In this document: piece after piece, positions 33,501-40,867 of the stretch
Position numbering within the stretch: the stretch's first letter is position 1
How the letters are laid out: each line of letters begins with the position of its first letter
DNA from: Vampirovibrionales bacterium
GTDB taxonomy: Bacteria > Cyanobacteriota > Vampirovibrionia > Vampirovibrionales > Vampirovibrionaceae
Length of the DNA stretch: 64,000 bases
Direction: 5' to 3'
Assembly (NCBI GenBank): GCA_029262635.1
Contig: JAJCZA010000002.1
Coordinates: 496,001-560,000, forward strand
The notes under the pieces: generated by a model
Told to the model about the DNA's origin: nothing
Databases searched by the model: none
What the model saw: the letters and a program-made list of their open reading frames with translations, nothing else
Program-made: the position numbers and the translations under genes

Positions 33501-34694
33501 TTACACGTCGTCGCCAGGAACAACCAGCACGGAGCTTTTCATTGCCCGGCCGCTTTGCGCTCCGTCGCCCGACTGTTTTGCCGCATCTTTCCACAGGGCT
33601 ACTTCGCTTTGGTTGTAGAATTCTGCGGGGATAATGAGCACCGAACCGTTTAGCGGTTCACCAGAGCGCTGGCCTTTTGGACTTAGCGCTTTGCTAACTT
33701 CTTTCCAGCCAACCGAGTCTTCGTTTCTGGAACCGGCTTTCAGCAGTTCGAGCGCTTGTTTCGGAGTGATTTTTAGCATTTTTGTGGGGATAATGGTCAC
33801 GATGCGCTCTGAAGGAATCGCGGTTGGTGTGCCATTTTCCCGTGTTCTCGGAATCCAGATCTGCGCTTTCATATTTTCTTTATTTGCACTGGTTAAGAGT
33901 TTAACCATATTCGAAGGAACAATCTCGCGCAGGTTGCCTTTAAAGATTCCTGTGCTGTCACCGGTTTCTCGGAACACGATGCCACTGGTTGAACCACGGT
34001 AATTATGGGGTACCAGTGTCACTTCTTTGGTATGGCCATTCAACGTTACGTTTACTTTGGGTGCATGAGCCAATGTACTCCGCGCAAAGGCGGCATTTTT
34101 ATCCGGCGCAAGACCAAAAGGTGTCATCATGGATACGCTGACGAAAACCATGAGTACAAGAGCGGAGACAATCATTAAATCACTGCTCATTAAAGTAAAC
34201 CAGCTGACTAACAGGGTTTTTAGTATCGTGGCCATGAAAAGTGCGTTAACAATAGATGCTGGTACGTCGCCTTTTTTCCAATGATAAAAGCTGTGGCCCA
34301 AGCCCAAAAACATGACGCCAAACACGGCACCAAAAATGGAAAGCTGGGTTCCTGGTCGGCTACCCCGCCCGGTGTTTGTTGTTCCGCTACAATTAACGAG
34401 ACAAGAAATTAGTGACCCGTCAATGTCATTTTGTTCTTTTTTTAATGTATTGACTTCTTTTTTTACCGTTTGTTCAATTTGTTGAGCCGCATTATAAAAA
34501 CCATCATAGAGGGTTTCCGTATTCATTGACCGCATCTCATCGGTCGATAAAAGTGCCTGATTTGAGGTCAGTGCAGGTGTCTCAGATGGAACCATTGTTG
34601 AGGATAGTGCGACGGCCTCAATCGGGTAAGCGAATAGCATGAGTGCTAAAAAAGCACACAAAACGGACTTCCAGAGTCCTTTTAAAATCGTCAT
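33501..34694 (-). CDS. membrane protein with two copies of a WxxxAK module
   Basis: 397 residues. Signal peptide-like start (LCAFLALMLFAYPIEAVA), then a polar helical stretch, a Ser/Cys-rich segment (SCLVNCSGTTNTG), and three hydrophobic helices at about 122-200 (SIFGAVFGVMFLGLGHSFY; ILKTLLVSWFTL; VSALVLMVFVSVSM). The C-terminal 190 residues are predicted beta-rich and end in two repeats of one motif: GWKEVSKAL with SGEPL and VLIIP, then LWKDAAK with SGRAM and VLVVP. The same motif occurs in the adjacent subtilase and in the lipoprotein at 59525-61231. No enzyme motif. It is 114 bases upstream of the subtilase start on the same strand and may be co-transcribed. Confidence 0.75.
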   Translation of the reverse strand: MTILKGLWKSVLCAFLALMLFAYPIEAVALSSTMVPSETPALTSNQALLSTDEMRSMNTETLYDGFYNAAQQIEQTVKKEVNTLKKEQNDIDGSLISCLVNCSGTTNTGRGSRPGTQLSIFGAVFGVMFLGLGHSFYHWKKGDVPASIVNALFMATILKTLLVSWFTLMSSDLMIVSALVLMVFVSVSMMTPFGLAPDKNAAFARSTLAHAPKVNVTLNGHTKEVTLVPHNYRGSTSGIVFRETGDSTGIFKGNLREIVPSNMVKLLTSANKENMKAQIWIPRTRENGTPTAIPSERIVTIIPTKMLKITPKQALELLKAGSRNEDSVGWKEVSKALSPKGQRSGEPLNGSVLIIPAEFYNQSEVALWKDAAKQSGDGAQSGRAMKSSVLVVPGDDV

Positions 34695-34776
34695 CAGGTC
34701 AATCTCTTTATGTTAATCGTACGTCAATCAATCTATGAGCAGAAATCAGCTGTTTTCTACTACTTGTCCGTATACA

Positions 34777-34785
34777 ATTATAACA
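34777..34785 (-). promoter_or_regulatory. extended -10 promoter for the 397-aa membrane protein
   Basis: On the minus strand TGTTATAAT (34785-34777) matches TGn-TATAAT. Transcription would start near 34770, giving a leader of about 75 bases before the ATG at 34694. Confidence 0.5.
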
Positions 34786-35098
34786 AACATTGGAGTTTTA
34801 AAATGATTTAAAACAGGATGAAAATCTGAATAGAGAGGAGCAATGGGTTATTAGCCTTTTGAATTTAAGGACTTCCTCTTTTGGCTAGTATGGGGGTTAA
34901 CAAAAAAGAGTACTCTTTTAGCTAATTTTTTTAAGGGAACGAATCCCCTATGATATGTTTGTGAGGTTAAGAGAACGACAGAATGGTTTAACTGACAGAT
35001 ATACAAATACACGATTGATGCTCCAATACATACCAATTATCCCTTCCCCCTCGTAGTTTATGCTACAGTGACCGATTGTTAAAATCGGTTTTTTTATT
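34786..35098 (+). ncRNA. candidate + strand non-coding transcript ending in a terminator
   Basis: A clear + strand intrinsic terminator (35072-35097) lies in a region without a + strand gene: the neighbours on both sides are on the minus strand. The longest local + frame before it is 33 codons (34955-35056) without a good ribosome site. The region contains several short inverted repeats (AAGGACTTCCT; AAGAGTACTCTTT; GGGAACGAATCCCC). The start is not defined. It could be a small RNA or an unannotated short gene. Confidence 0.3.
35072..35097 (+). terminator. intrinsic terminator without an obvious + strand gene
   Basis: ACCGATT (35072-35078) and AATCGGT (35084-35090) pair around a five-base loop and are followed by TTTTTTT. 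On the minus strand no T-run follows, so it serves the + strand. Confidence 0.75.
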
Positions 35099-35131
35099 GG
35101 TCGGTCAGCTTTGCTGTTGGAACTTCTTCGG

Positions 35132-35605
35132 TTAACAATGGCCCCCAGTTGTTTCAAGAAACTCCACGTCACTAATTTTGGGGAGAGAAAAGCCAGTAAC
35201 TGGAGTTGTGTGGAGCTTAATACGAGTAGGATTCTCCAAGGCTTTCTCTGCAAGCTCTGATTTGGTTATTTCAGGAGTATTGCTACGCTTAAAGTCGTCA
35301 GCATCTTGCCCCGTTAGAAAAATATAAGCTTTCTCCTTTTTCTCTCCATTAGATAAACCTGAGCTAGGAAATTCTATAGTAAAATAGCTGGCCTTAGGGT
35401 TTGCTTGATAATCGGCATCTCTATTTTGAAAAGAATCAACAATCTTTGGACAGGTTCCAGCTTGGTCACAAGCCCAGTGGTCCGATTCTGGTTTATTTAG
35501 AACACTACAAAGAGCTCCTAATTCACTAGATGCTTTATCGGGGTGAACGGAGTAAGCTGTTCCAAATAATAGAGGTTTATGGGAGTTATTGGTAATGCTT
35601 GTCAT
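35132..35605 (-). CDS. hypothetical protein (157 aa)
   Basis: Ribosome site AAAGG ten bases before the ATG. No signal peptide. Three Cys in the first 55 residues (ALCSVL, WACDQAGTCPK) could form a small metal or disulfide site. The C-terminal half is mixed and ends TGGHC. It stands alone between two minus-strand operons. Its opening, MTSITNNSHKPLLFGTAYSV, resembles the short aromatic N-termini of several other unknown proteins here (FG/RF followed by a small residue). No family recognised. Confidence 0.7.
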   Translation of the reverse strand: MTSITNNSHKPLLFGTAYSVHPDKASSELGALCSVLNKPESDHWACDQAGTCPKIVDSFQNRDADYQANPKASYFTIEFPSSGLSNGEKKEKAYIFLTGQDADDFKRSNTPEITKSELAEKALENPTRIKLHTTPVTGFSLPKISDVEFLETTGGHC

Positions 35606-35791
35606 TGTATTAAAACCTTTTTATTCAGTCATTTTAAGTAATATGCAGATATTAAATAAAAGCTCCTAATAAATTTTTTTTGCAAAACATTAAAAAATAT
35701 TACGGAATGATCCGTTATCTTTACTCGTTTATATGCCGAGGCTCAAGCGAAATTTTCTGTGAGACGTCTTTTTTTCTGAATACCAGCTGGC

Positions 35792-36790
35792 CTAGACGTT
35801 ATAAATTCGGGTTTTGTAATTGCCTAAACTGTCTTTTAGGTAGTCGATGGTTTCGGCGAGTCCTTGGCGGTAGGTGTGCTGAGGTTCCCAGCCAATGAGG
35901 GCTTGAGCCTTGCTGTAATCGCACTGGAGTTTCATGACTTCGCTTTTTTCCGGGCGGATGCGCTCATCTTTTGTAATGACTGGGATGCCTTGCATCTCCA
36001 GAATCTCCAGAATTTCGTTCAGCGTATCACCGATAGTCACCGAGCGCCCGGTGCCCACGTTGATTGTTTCTCCCAGATTGTTTTCTGATTCGGCCATCTT
36101 GATAAACCCCTGTGCCGTGTCTTTGACGTAAAGAAAATCCCGCATTGGAGTCAGGGAGCCAATATGGACTTCCCTGTTTTTCAGGGCCTGCGTAATAATA
36201 CTGGGAATGACGGCTCGTGAGGATTGCCGCGGCCCAAAAGTATTAAAGGGGCGAAGGGTTGTAACAGGCATATTGAAAGAGGTGTAATAGCTTTCCACCA
36301 TTTTGTCGGCCCCGATTTTGCTGGCAGAGTAGGGGGATTGCCCCTGAAGTGGGTGTTTTTCATCAATAGGTGTATAAAGGGCTGTGCCGTAGGTTTCGCT
36401 GGTGGATGTGTGGATCATTTTTCCTACCCCTTGTCGTCGACAAGCTTCCAGCGTGTTCAGGGTGCCGTTGATATTGGTTTCCACAAACTGCTGGGGTGCT
36501 AAATAAGAGTAGGGGATACTTCCAAGGGCGGCCAAATGGAAAACTGTTTGACAGTCTTTGACAGCTTCCTGCATAAAAAACGGATCCGTCACGTCGCCAG
36601 GCAGTACCTCAATGGCGTCCTGCACGTTTTGTGGCAAGCTTTCAATGTTTCCCCAGTCGTTCTGAGAATTATATTTAATCAGAGCCCGGACTTGGGTCCC
36701 CATGGCCACAAGCGCTTCCACCAGATGGCTTCCGATAAAGCCGCCAGCCCCTGTAACAAGAACAGTTTGGGTTGAAAGATCACGTGCCAT
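35792..36790 (-). CDS. extended SDR nucleotide-sugar 4,6-dehydratase-like protein (LegB-like)
   Basis: 332 residues. Rossmann motif VTGAGGFIGSHLVEAL; catalytic region STSETYGTA with YSASKIGADKMVESYY supplying the Tyr-x3-Lys pair; substrate loop LRPFNTFGPRQSSRAVIP and RDFLYVKDTAQGF. The segment AALGSIPYSYLAPQQFVETN resembles LegB, the GDP/UDP-GlcNAc 4,6-dehydratase of legionaminic acid pathways, and related NDP-hexose dehydratases. It is the last gene of a three-gene series with a second SDR and a sugar nucleotidyltransferase. Together they would activate a sugar phosphate and convert it to a deoxysugar for a surface glycan. The exact sugar cannot be told. Confidence 0.85.
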   Translation of the reverse strand: MARDLSTQTVLVTGAGGFIGSHLVEALVAMGTQVRALIKYNSQNDWGNIESLPQNVQDAIEVLPGDVTDPFFMQEAVKDCQTVFHLAALGSIPYSYLAPQQFVETNINGTLNTLEACRRQGVGKMIHTSTSETYGTALYTPIDEKHPLQGQSPYSASKIGADKMVESYYTSFNMPVTTLRPFNTFGPRQSSRAVIPSIITQALKNREVHIGSLTPMRDFLYVKDTAQGFIKMAESENNLGETINVGTGRSVTIGDTLNEILEILEMQGIPVITKDERIRPEKSEVMKLQCDYSKAQALIGWEPQHTYRQGLAETIDYLKDSLGNYKTRIYNV

Positions 36791-36830
36791 AGAAAGGGTT
36801 CCTTACGTTGCTAGGGATAGAGTGGATTTA

Positions 36831-37772
36831 TTATACCGTAAGCACGGCGGCCATCTCGCGCCAATAGGCTAACTCTTTTTGAAGCCCTTCATCGAGCGAT
36901 AGGGTTGGACGCCAGCCAGCCAGCTTTACCAGCTTAGTAACACGAGCTTCACTTAAATCCTCGACTTGCTCGCCTTTAGGGGCCAGTTCGGGGTTATCCA
37001 GTCGGCTTAGAGCTAGGAGTTTATCGGCAATGGTCTGGAGCTGAACCCCTTCGCCGGAAGCGATGTTGTAGATTTCGCCAGACTGGCCTTTTTCCGCGAT
37101 GGCGATTAGCCCACGCACCACATCCTGAATATGGATAAAATCCCGACGAGCCAGTAGGTTAAATACTTTGATCTTGGGGAAGGCCAGTCCCCGCTGTTCC
37201 ATTCGGGCAATTTGTGAGGCCAGCGCCGAAATAGCAAGTGTAGGTGGGGTTTGACCATAAACGTTGAAAATTCGCCCGACCATGACCGGCACATCCTGTT
37301 GGTTTCCCACGACCAGTGCTGTTTGGGTTTGTGCCAGTTTGGCGATACCATAAATCGTTTCAGGGCAAGGGTGAGCAGTTTCATCGACGGGCTCAATCTG
37401 AGTGCCATATTCTGCTGCTGAACCGAGTATCACCACGCGGGATTCCACTTGCGCACTGGCGATAGATTGGATGAGGTGCTCGGTTCCAAGCACGGTGGAC
37501 TGGAGTTGCTCGCCCAGTGGAGCGTTTTTTGGTGCCGCCGCACAGTGGAAAACAACGTCAGGCTGAATTTCATTGAGGAGTTTAGGTAGACCCGGATCCA
37601 GCAGGTTTCCTTCGAAAGATTGCCAGCCTTCGGCTTTGGAGTTGCCTTTTCGATCCAGTCCAACGACTTGAGTGTGGGGGCTAACCAAAAGCTGACTGAT
37701 CAGGTTCTGGCCAATATAACCGTTACTTCCCGTGACCAGACAGGTGATTTTTCTTGGTGCGGACGGTAACAT
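36831..37772 (-). CDS. extended SDR, nucleotide-sugar epimerase/reductase (RMD-like)
   Basis: 313 residues. Rossmann motif CLVTGSNGYIGQNLISQL and catalytic GSAAEYGTQ with IYGIAKLAQTQ; the Tyr-x3-Lys pair is present. RIFNVYGQTPPTLAI and RRDFIHIQDVVRGLIAIAE are typical of GDP-6-deoxy-4-keto-mannose reductase-like proteins. It probably acts on the keto-sugar made by the neighbouring dehydratase. Co-oriented, 40 bases before that gene and 20 bases after the nucleotidyltransferase. Confidence 0.82.
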   Translation of the reverse strand: MLPSAPRKITCLVTGSNGYIGQNLISQLLVSPHTQVVGLDRKGNSKAEGWQSFEGNLLDPGLPKLLNEIQPDVVFHCAAAPKNAPLGEQLQSTVLGTEHLIQSIASAQVESRVVILGSAAEYGTQIEPVDETAHPCPETIYGIAKLAQTQTALVVGNQQDVPVMVGRIFNVYGQTPPTLAISALASQIARMEQRGLAFPKIKVFNLLARRDFIHIQDVVRGLIAIAEKGQSGEIYNIASGEGVQLQTIADKLLALSRLDNPELAPKGEQVEDLSEARVTKLVKLAGWRPTLSLDEGLQKELAYWREMAAVLTV

Positions 37773-37792
37773 GGTTGTGACTCCTTACGCCT

Positions 37793-38530
37793 TCAGGCAA
37801 CAGGGGAACTTTCCGGGAGAAGTAGGTCTCGCTTCTCCTGGAAATCATGGATGGCCTGCTCGTAGTCATCGACCCGTCCAATATCTAGCCAGTAGCTGTT
37901 AAAGGGGTAAACAAAAATATCTTCGTGGGCTTTTACCAGGTTCTTCATGAGGGTGTCATAGTTGAACATGCAGTCGGGTTCGATGAAATCGAGAATCCGG
38001 CGATTAAACATGTAAATTCCCATGCTGACCGAGTGTTCAAGAATGGGTTTTTCTCGAAAGCCTTCAATTTTTAAGTTTTCGGCATCAAAGTCAATCAGGC
38101 CAAAATTAATCTGGGAGGTTCGGCGGTAGGTGGCAATGGTCGCCAGTCGATTCGCTTGTTCATGGGCTTTATAGAGTTCAGCAAAGTTAATGTCTGATAC
38201 GACGTCAGCATTCATGATCATAAAATTTTCAGGCAATTTTCGCAGGGTTTTTTCAATGTGGAGCATGGGTCCGGCGGTACCGAGAGGGAAATCTTCTCGG
38301 GCATAGGTGATGTTGAGTCCCAGCTTTTCACCGTTACCGAAAAAGGTCTCAATCAGGTGCGCCAAATGGCCGACGGAGATGATGATTTCGTTAAATCCGT
38401 GGTTTTTTAGTTGACGTAAAACCAGCTCTAGAACAGGCATTTCCCCTAGTGGAACCAGCGCTTTTGGAAAGACGGTCGTGTAGGGTTTGAGGCGAGTGCC
38501 TTTGCCACCGGCAAGAATAATGGCTAGCAT
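37793..38530 (-). CDS. sugar-1-phosphate nucleotidyltransferase
   Basis: 245 residues from the ATG at 38530, with AGGGA nine bases upstream; a longer frame to 38566 adds residues before the catalytic motif and is unlikely. It starts MLAIILAGGKGTRLKPYTT, the nucleotide-binding signature of NTP transferases, followed by FPKALVPLGEMPVLE. FMIMNADVVSDINF holds the metal-binding Asp pair region, and YWLDIGRVDDYEQA closes the fold. Lacks a C-terminal hexapeptide domain. It heads the three-gene nucleotide-sugar operon. GDP- versus other NDP specificity is not decidable. Confidence 0.9.
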   Translation of the reverse strand: MLAIILAGGKGTRLKPYTTVFPKALVPLGEMPVLELVLRQLKNHGFNEIIISVGHLAHLIETFFGNGEKLGLNITYAREDFPLGTAGPMLHIEKTLRKLPENFMIMNADVVSDINFAELYKAHEQANRLATIATYRRTSQINFGLIDFDAENLKIEGFREKPILEHSVSMGIYMFNRRILDFIEPDCMFNYDTLMKNLVKAHEDIFVYPFNSYWLDIGRVDDYEQAIHDFQEKRDLLLPESSPVA

Positions 38531-38574
38531 AAAAAATAATCCCTGATATTTAACGCCCCCCATCATACCACAGG

Positions 38575-38613
38575 CCAGCGAAGCTGGCTTTATTTAGGGC
38601 TGGCGGCGTAAAC
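38575..38613 (+). repeat. dispersed 39-bp repeat, copy A
   Basis: Reads CCAGCGAAGCTGGCTTTATT, then TAGGGCTGG and ends CGTAAAC. The first part is a perfect GCCAGC/GCTGGC hairpin with loop GAA. It lies between the nucleotide-sugar operon and petH. Confidence 0.85.
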
Positions 38614-38650
38614 AACTTTAGAACTCTGCTCCATAACATCTATTTTAATA

Positions 38651-38688
38651 ACAAACCAAAAGGCGAGTTCTCAAAAGAACCCGCCTTT
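38651..38688 (-). terminator. intrinsic terminator of petH
   Basis: AAAGGCGAGTTCT (38659-38671) and AGAACCCGCCTTT (38676-38688) pair over 13 positions with one wobble and a four-base loop. On the minus strand TTGGTTTGTTATT follows. It lies 25-60 bases after the petH stop. Confidence 0.8.
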
Positions 38689-38693
38689 AATAG

Positions 38694-38712
38694 GTAAAGC
38701 CAGCTGTGCTGG
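38694..38712 (-). repeat. dispersed repeat, half copy F
   Basis: On the minus strand CCAGCACAGCTGGCTTTA matches the first half of the dispersed repeat directly after the petH stop; the second half is replaced by the terminator stem. Confidence 0.6.
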
Positions 38713-39588
38713 TTAGTAGACTTCGACGTGCCAGCGTTTTTCTTCTTTAAGCTTGGCGTGGAATTCTTCCCAGTTGATGCCCTGCGATTCGGCGGCTTTT
38801 TGCAAGCCTTCCATGACGCCGGGCTCCATGCCTCTTAAGCCACACATAAAGATGTAAGTTTTTTCGTCTTTAAGCAGGTTGAAGAGGGTTTCGGCATGCT
38901 CTTCCAGACGATGTTGAACGTACATTCTTCCGCCGTCTTTGTTCTGCTGCATCCGACTCCAGGCGGGAACAAAATGGAAGCCGTCGTGTTTTTCGTAAGT
39001 GGCGTACTCTTCTTCGTAGAGGAAGTCCTTGGTGGTTTGCGCCCCGAAAAAGACCCAGCTTTGGCCGGTTTCGTTGGTTCGCTTTTCGTACCGAGTTTTG
39101 AGGAATGCTCGAAAAGGCGCAATCCCGGTGCCGGTAGCGATCATAATTAGGTTGCAATTTTCCACTTCGGGGAGTAAGAAGGATTTTCCGACCGGACCGG
39201 TAATGTTTACTTTATCGCCGACTTTGGCGTTGCACAGAAAGCCAGAGCAAACACCCGGCGGGTGTGGCGGATCCAGGGCTCGTTTAACGCAAACGGTGAC
39301 GGTTTTTCCTTCACCGTCGTCGCCATAGCCGGGCGAGGCGATGGAATAAAGTCGTAGCTTATGAGGCTTTCCGTTAGCGCCTTCGCCAGGGGGCAAAACG
39401 CCAACGCTTTGACCGTCCAGGTAGCGAAATTCACTATCGGCAATGTCCAGCACAATATGGCGGACTTCGTTGGCGGAATCTTCTGCCGTCAGTCGTCGAG
39501 TTTCGATAATGGTCGCTTCATAGGGGGTTTTGGGTTTGTAGATGTTGGATGGAATATCCAGAGGCATCGTGTTGGTTGCGTTTGTCAT
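38713..39588 (-). CDS. petH: plant/cyanobacterial-type ferredoxin-NADP(+) reductase
   Basis: 291 residues. FAD-binding signature RLYSIASPGYGDD (RxYS) and the cofactor loop GVCSGFLCN; NADP-binding MIATGTGIAPFRAFLK and VFFGAQTTKDFLYEEE; SRMQQNKDGGRMYVQHRL; CGLRGMEPG; and the C-terminal aromatic Tyr in RWHVEVY, stacking on FAD. This full set is the plastid/cyanobacterial-type FNR, not the bacterial Fpr. It lacks the CpcD linker and transit region. It moves electrons between NADP(H) and ferredoxin; in a non-photosynthetic cell probably from NADPH to ferredoxin. Single gene with own terminator. Confidence 0.95.
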   Translation of the reverse strand: MTNATNTMPLDIPSNIYKPKTPYEATIIETRRLTAEDSANEVRHIVLDIADSEFRYLDGQSVGVLPPGEGANGKPHKLRLYSIASPGYGDDGEGKTVTVCVKRALDPPHPPGVCSGFLCNAKVGDKVNITGPVGKSFLLPEVENCNLIMIATGTGIAPFRAFLKTRYEKRTNETGQSWVFFGAQTTKDFLYEEEYATYEKHDGFHFVPAWSRMQQNKDGGRMYVQHRLEEHAETLFNLLKDEKTYIFMCGLRGMEPGVMEGLQKAAESQGINWEEFHAKLKEEKRWHVEVY

Positions 39589-39799
39589 TAAGGTAAACCT
39601 CTTTTAAAAATCAGTATGAATGGATAAATAGAAATAATAAAATAGGCACTGTAAACAGTCTCTCCTATTTTACACACGAATAGACCCTTGGGAAAAGGGG
39701 ATCCCTCAAGTTAGCCCGATTAAGACCTGAATTTAGTTTGAAATATTCTTTATTTTGCATAACATGACGCCGTTAAGAGAAACTTGAGGAACAAGCCAT

Positions 39800-40513
39800 A
39801 TGCCGATATTGAAAACCAATACGGGCAATCAGTTGGGTGTGACAAAGGGTGTTAGTCCATTGCTTTCGCCTCGCTTTTCTTCTGAAGAGAAGGCAATTCC
39901 GCTTCAGTTAGAAAAAAAAGGTATGGAGATCCCTTTGAAAAGCTTGATTTCTGGATTTAGCCGGCAGTTTCTTAAGGGGAACTTTGCTTTTTTCAGGGCT
40001 TTTATAAGCTATCAAAAAGACTTAAAACTTCTTTCTCAAGTGTTGCGCGATACTGAAAGTATCGGAAAAACTTTAGGGAAGCCGACAAGGACTTTTTCTC
40101 AAAATGATTTAAAGCGCTTTGTTACGGCATTGCGAGGTGGAGCTTCTGGACTACAAGCGACATTGGTTACCTTGGGAGCTGAGAAAGAAACGATTTCCTT
40201 GCAGAGTGGGATGGAACTTTTTCTCAAAGAATTTGATGGGGTGCCAAAAGTAAAATTTGAGCAACCTATTTATGGGGAGTTGCTTACTCATTTAGAAACG
40301 CAGGCCAAGCAGAGTCAGCGGTTTCTTTCGTATTTTCCCGGAGGCACCTCAGGGGTTGAGCAGTTGTTTACCCAACTGAGAAAAGCGGCAATGCCGTCGA
40401 TTCCCTTAAGTGAGTCCATTCGTATTTTGAATGAGGCAGAGGGACAGCTAAAAAATGACGCAGAAGTGATCGGAAGCTTTGTCTTGCGAGCAAAGGGTAA
40501 GAACTCGGATTAA
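39800..40513 (+). CDS. hypothetical protein (237 aa)
   Basis: Starts MPILKTNTGNQLGVTKGVSP. Mostly helical after residue 40, with a basic, aromatic segment (FSRQFLKGNFAFFRAFISYQ) and several amphipathic helices; no signal peptide or Cys. The N-terminal 35 residues are disordered-looking and rich in Ser/Pro/Leu, like those of other small unknown proteins here. Sole + strand gene in this neighbourhood. No recognised domain; candidates such as a regulatory or effector-like helical protein cannot be told apart. Confidence 0.72.
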   Translation: MPILKTNTGNQLGVTKGVSPLLSPRFSSEEKAIPLQLEKKGMEIPLKSLISGFSRQFLKGNFAFFRAFISYQKDLKLLSQVLRDTESIGKTLGKPTRTFSQNDLKRFVTALRGGASGLQATLVTLGAEKETISLQSGMELFLKEFDGVPKVKFEQPIYGELLTHLETQAKQSQRFLSYFPGGTSGVEQLFTQLRKAAMPSIPLSESIRILNEAEGQLKNDAEVIGSFVLRAKGKNSD

Positions 40514-40619
40514 AACCTTTAAAAGCCTGACTATGAAAAAGATTAGCCGTTTTTTACATGGATTTTGAAAAAATATAACTTTATATTTGTTAATAGTCTA
40601 ACATCAAAATCCGTATAAT

Positions 40620-40800
40620 TGTTTTTATGCAAACACAAAGGTTAAAACCTTTTCAAACCCAAAATTTTTTATTCTCTACAAACTTTATTTTCTCTATTTT
40701 TTAGAACCACAACATTTTCTATTTCTCTCTCTTTTCAATTTTTTTCTCTATTTTTCTCTACTCAGACGATTTATACACCCTCCGGTTCCGGAGGGTTTTC
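40620..40800 (+). ncRNA. candidate small RNA, pyrimidine-rich
   Basis: TATAAT at 40614-40619 is followed by about 170 bases with no convincing gene and then the strong terminator at 40778-40799. Between them is a striking pyrimidine tract on the + strand (about 40659-40762) with repeated TTTTCTCTA units. A 25-codon frame (40628-40705) exists but lacks a ribosome site. The nearest + gene ends at 40513, so 3'-UTR is the main alternative. Confidence 0.4.
40778..40799 (+). terminator. strong intrinsic terminator
   Basis: CCCTCCGG (40778-40785) pairs with CCGGAGGG (40788-40795), followed by TTTTCTTTT. A second, separate 12-bp perfect inverted repeat (40810-40821 with 40832-40843) lies beyond it and may end the convergent minus-strand gene. 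Confidence 0.85.
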
Positions 40801-40867
40801 TTTTGAATCATTAAAATCACCCTGCAAAGAAGGTGATTTTAATCAATTGACTGAGATAGGGCTTGGC

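Noticed and set aside
34851-35036. 61-codon minus-strand frame
   Set aside because: No ribosome site, odd composition, and it lies opposite a + strand terminator-bounded interval.
35099-35131. GGTCAGCTTTGCTGTTGG, resembling the dispersed repeat hairpin
   Set aside because: Only the small palindrome matches; the TTTATTTAGGG and GTAAAC parts are absent, so it was not counted as a copy.
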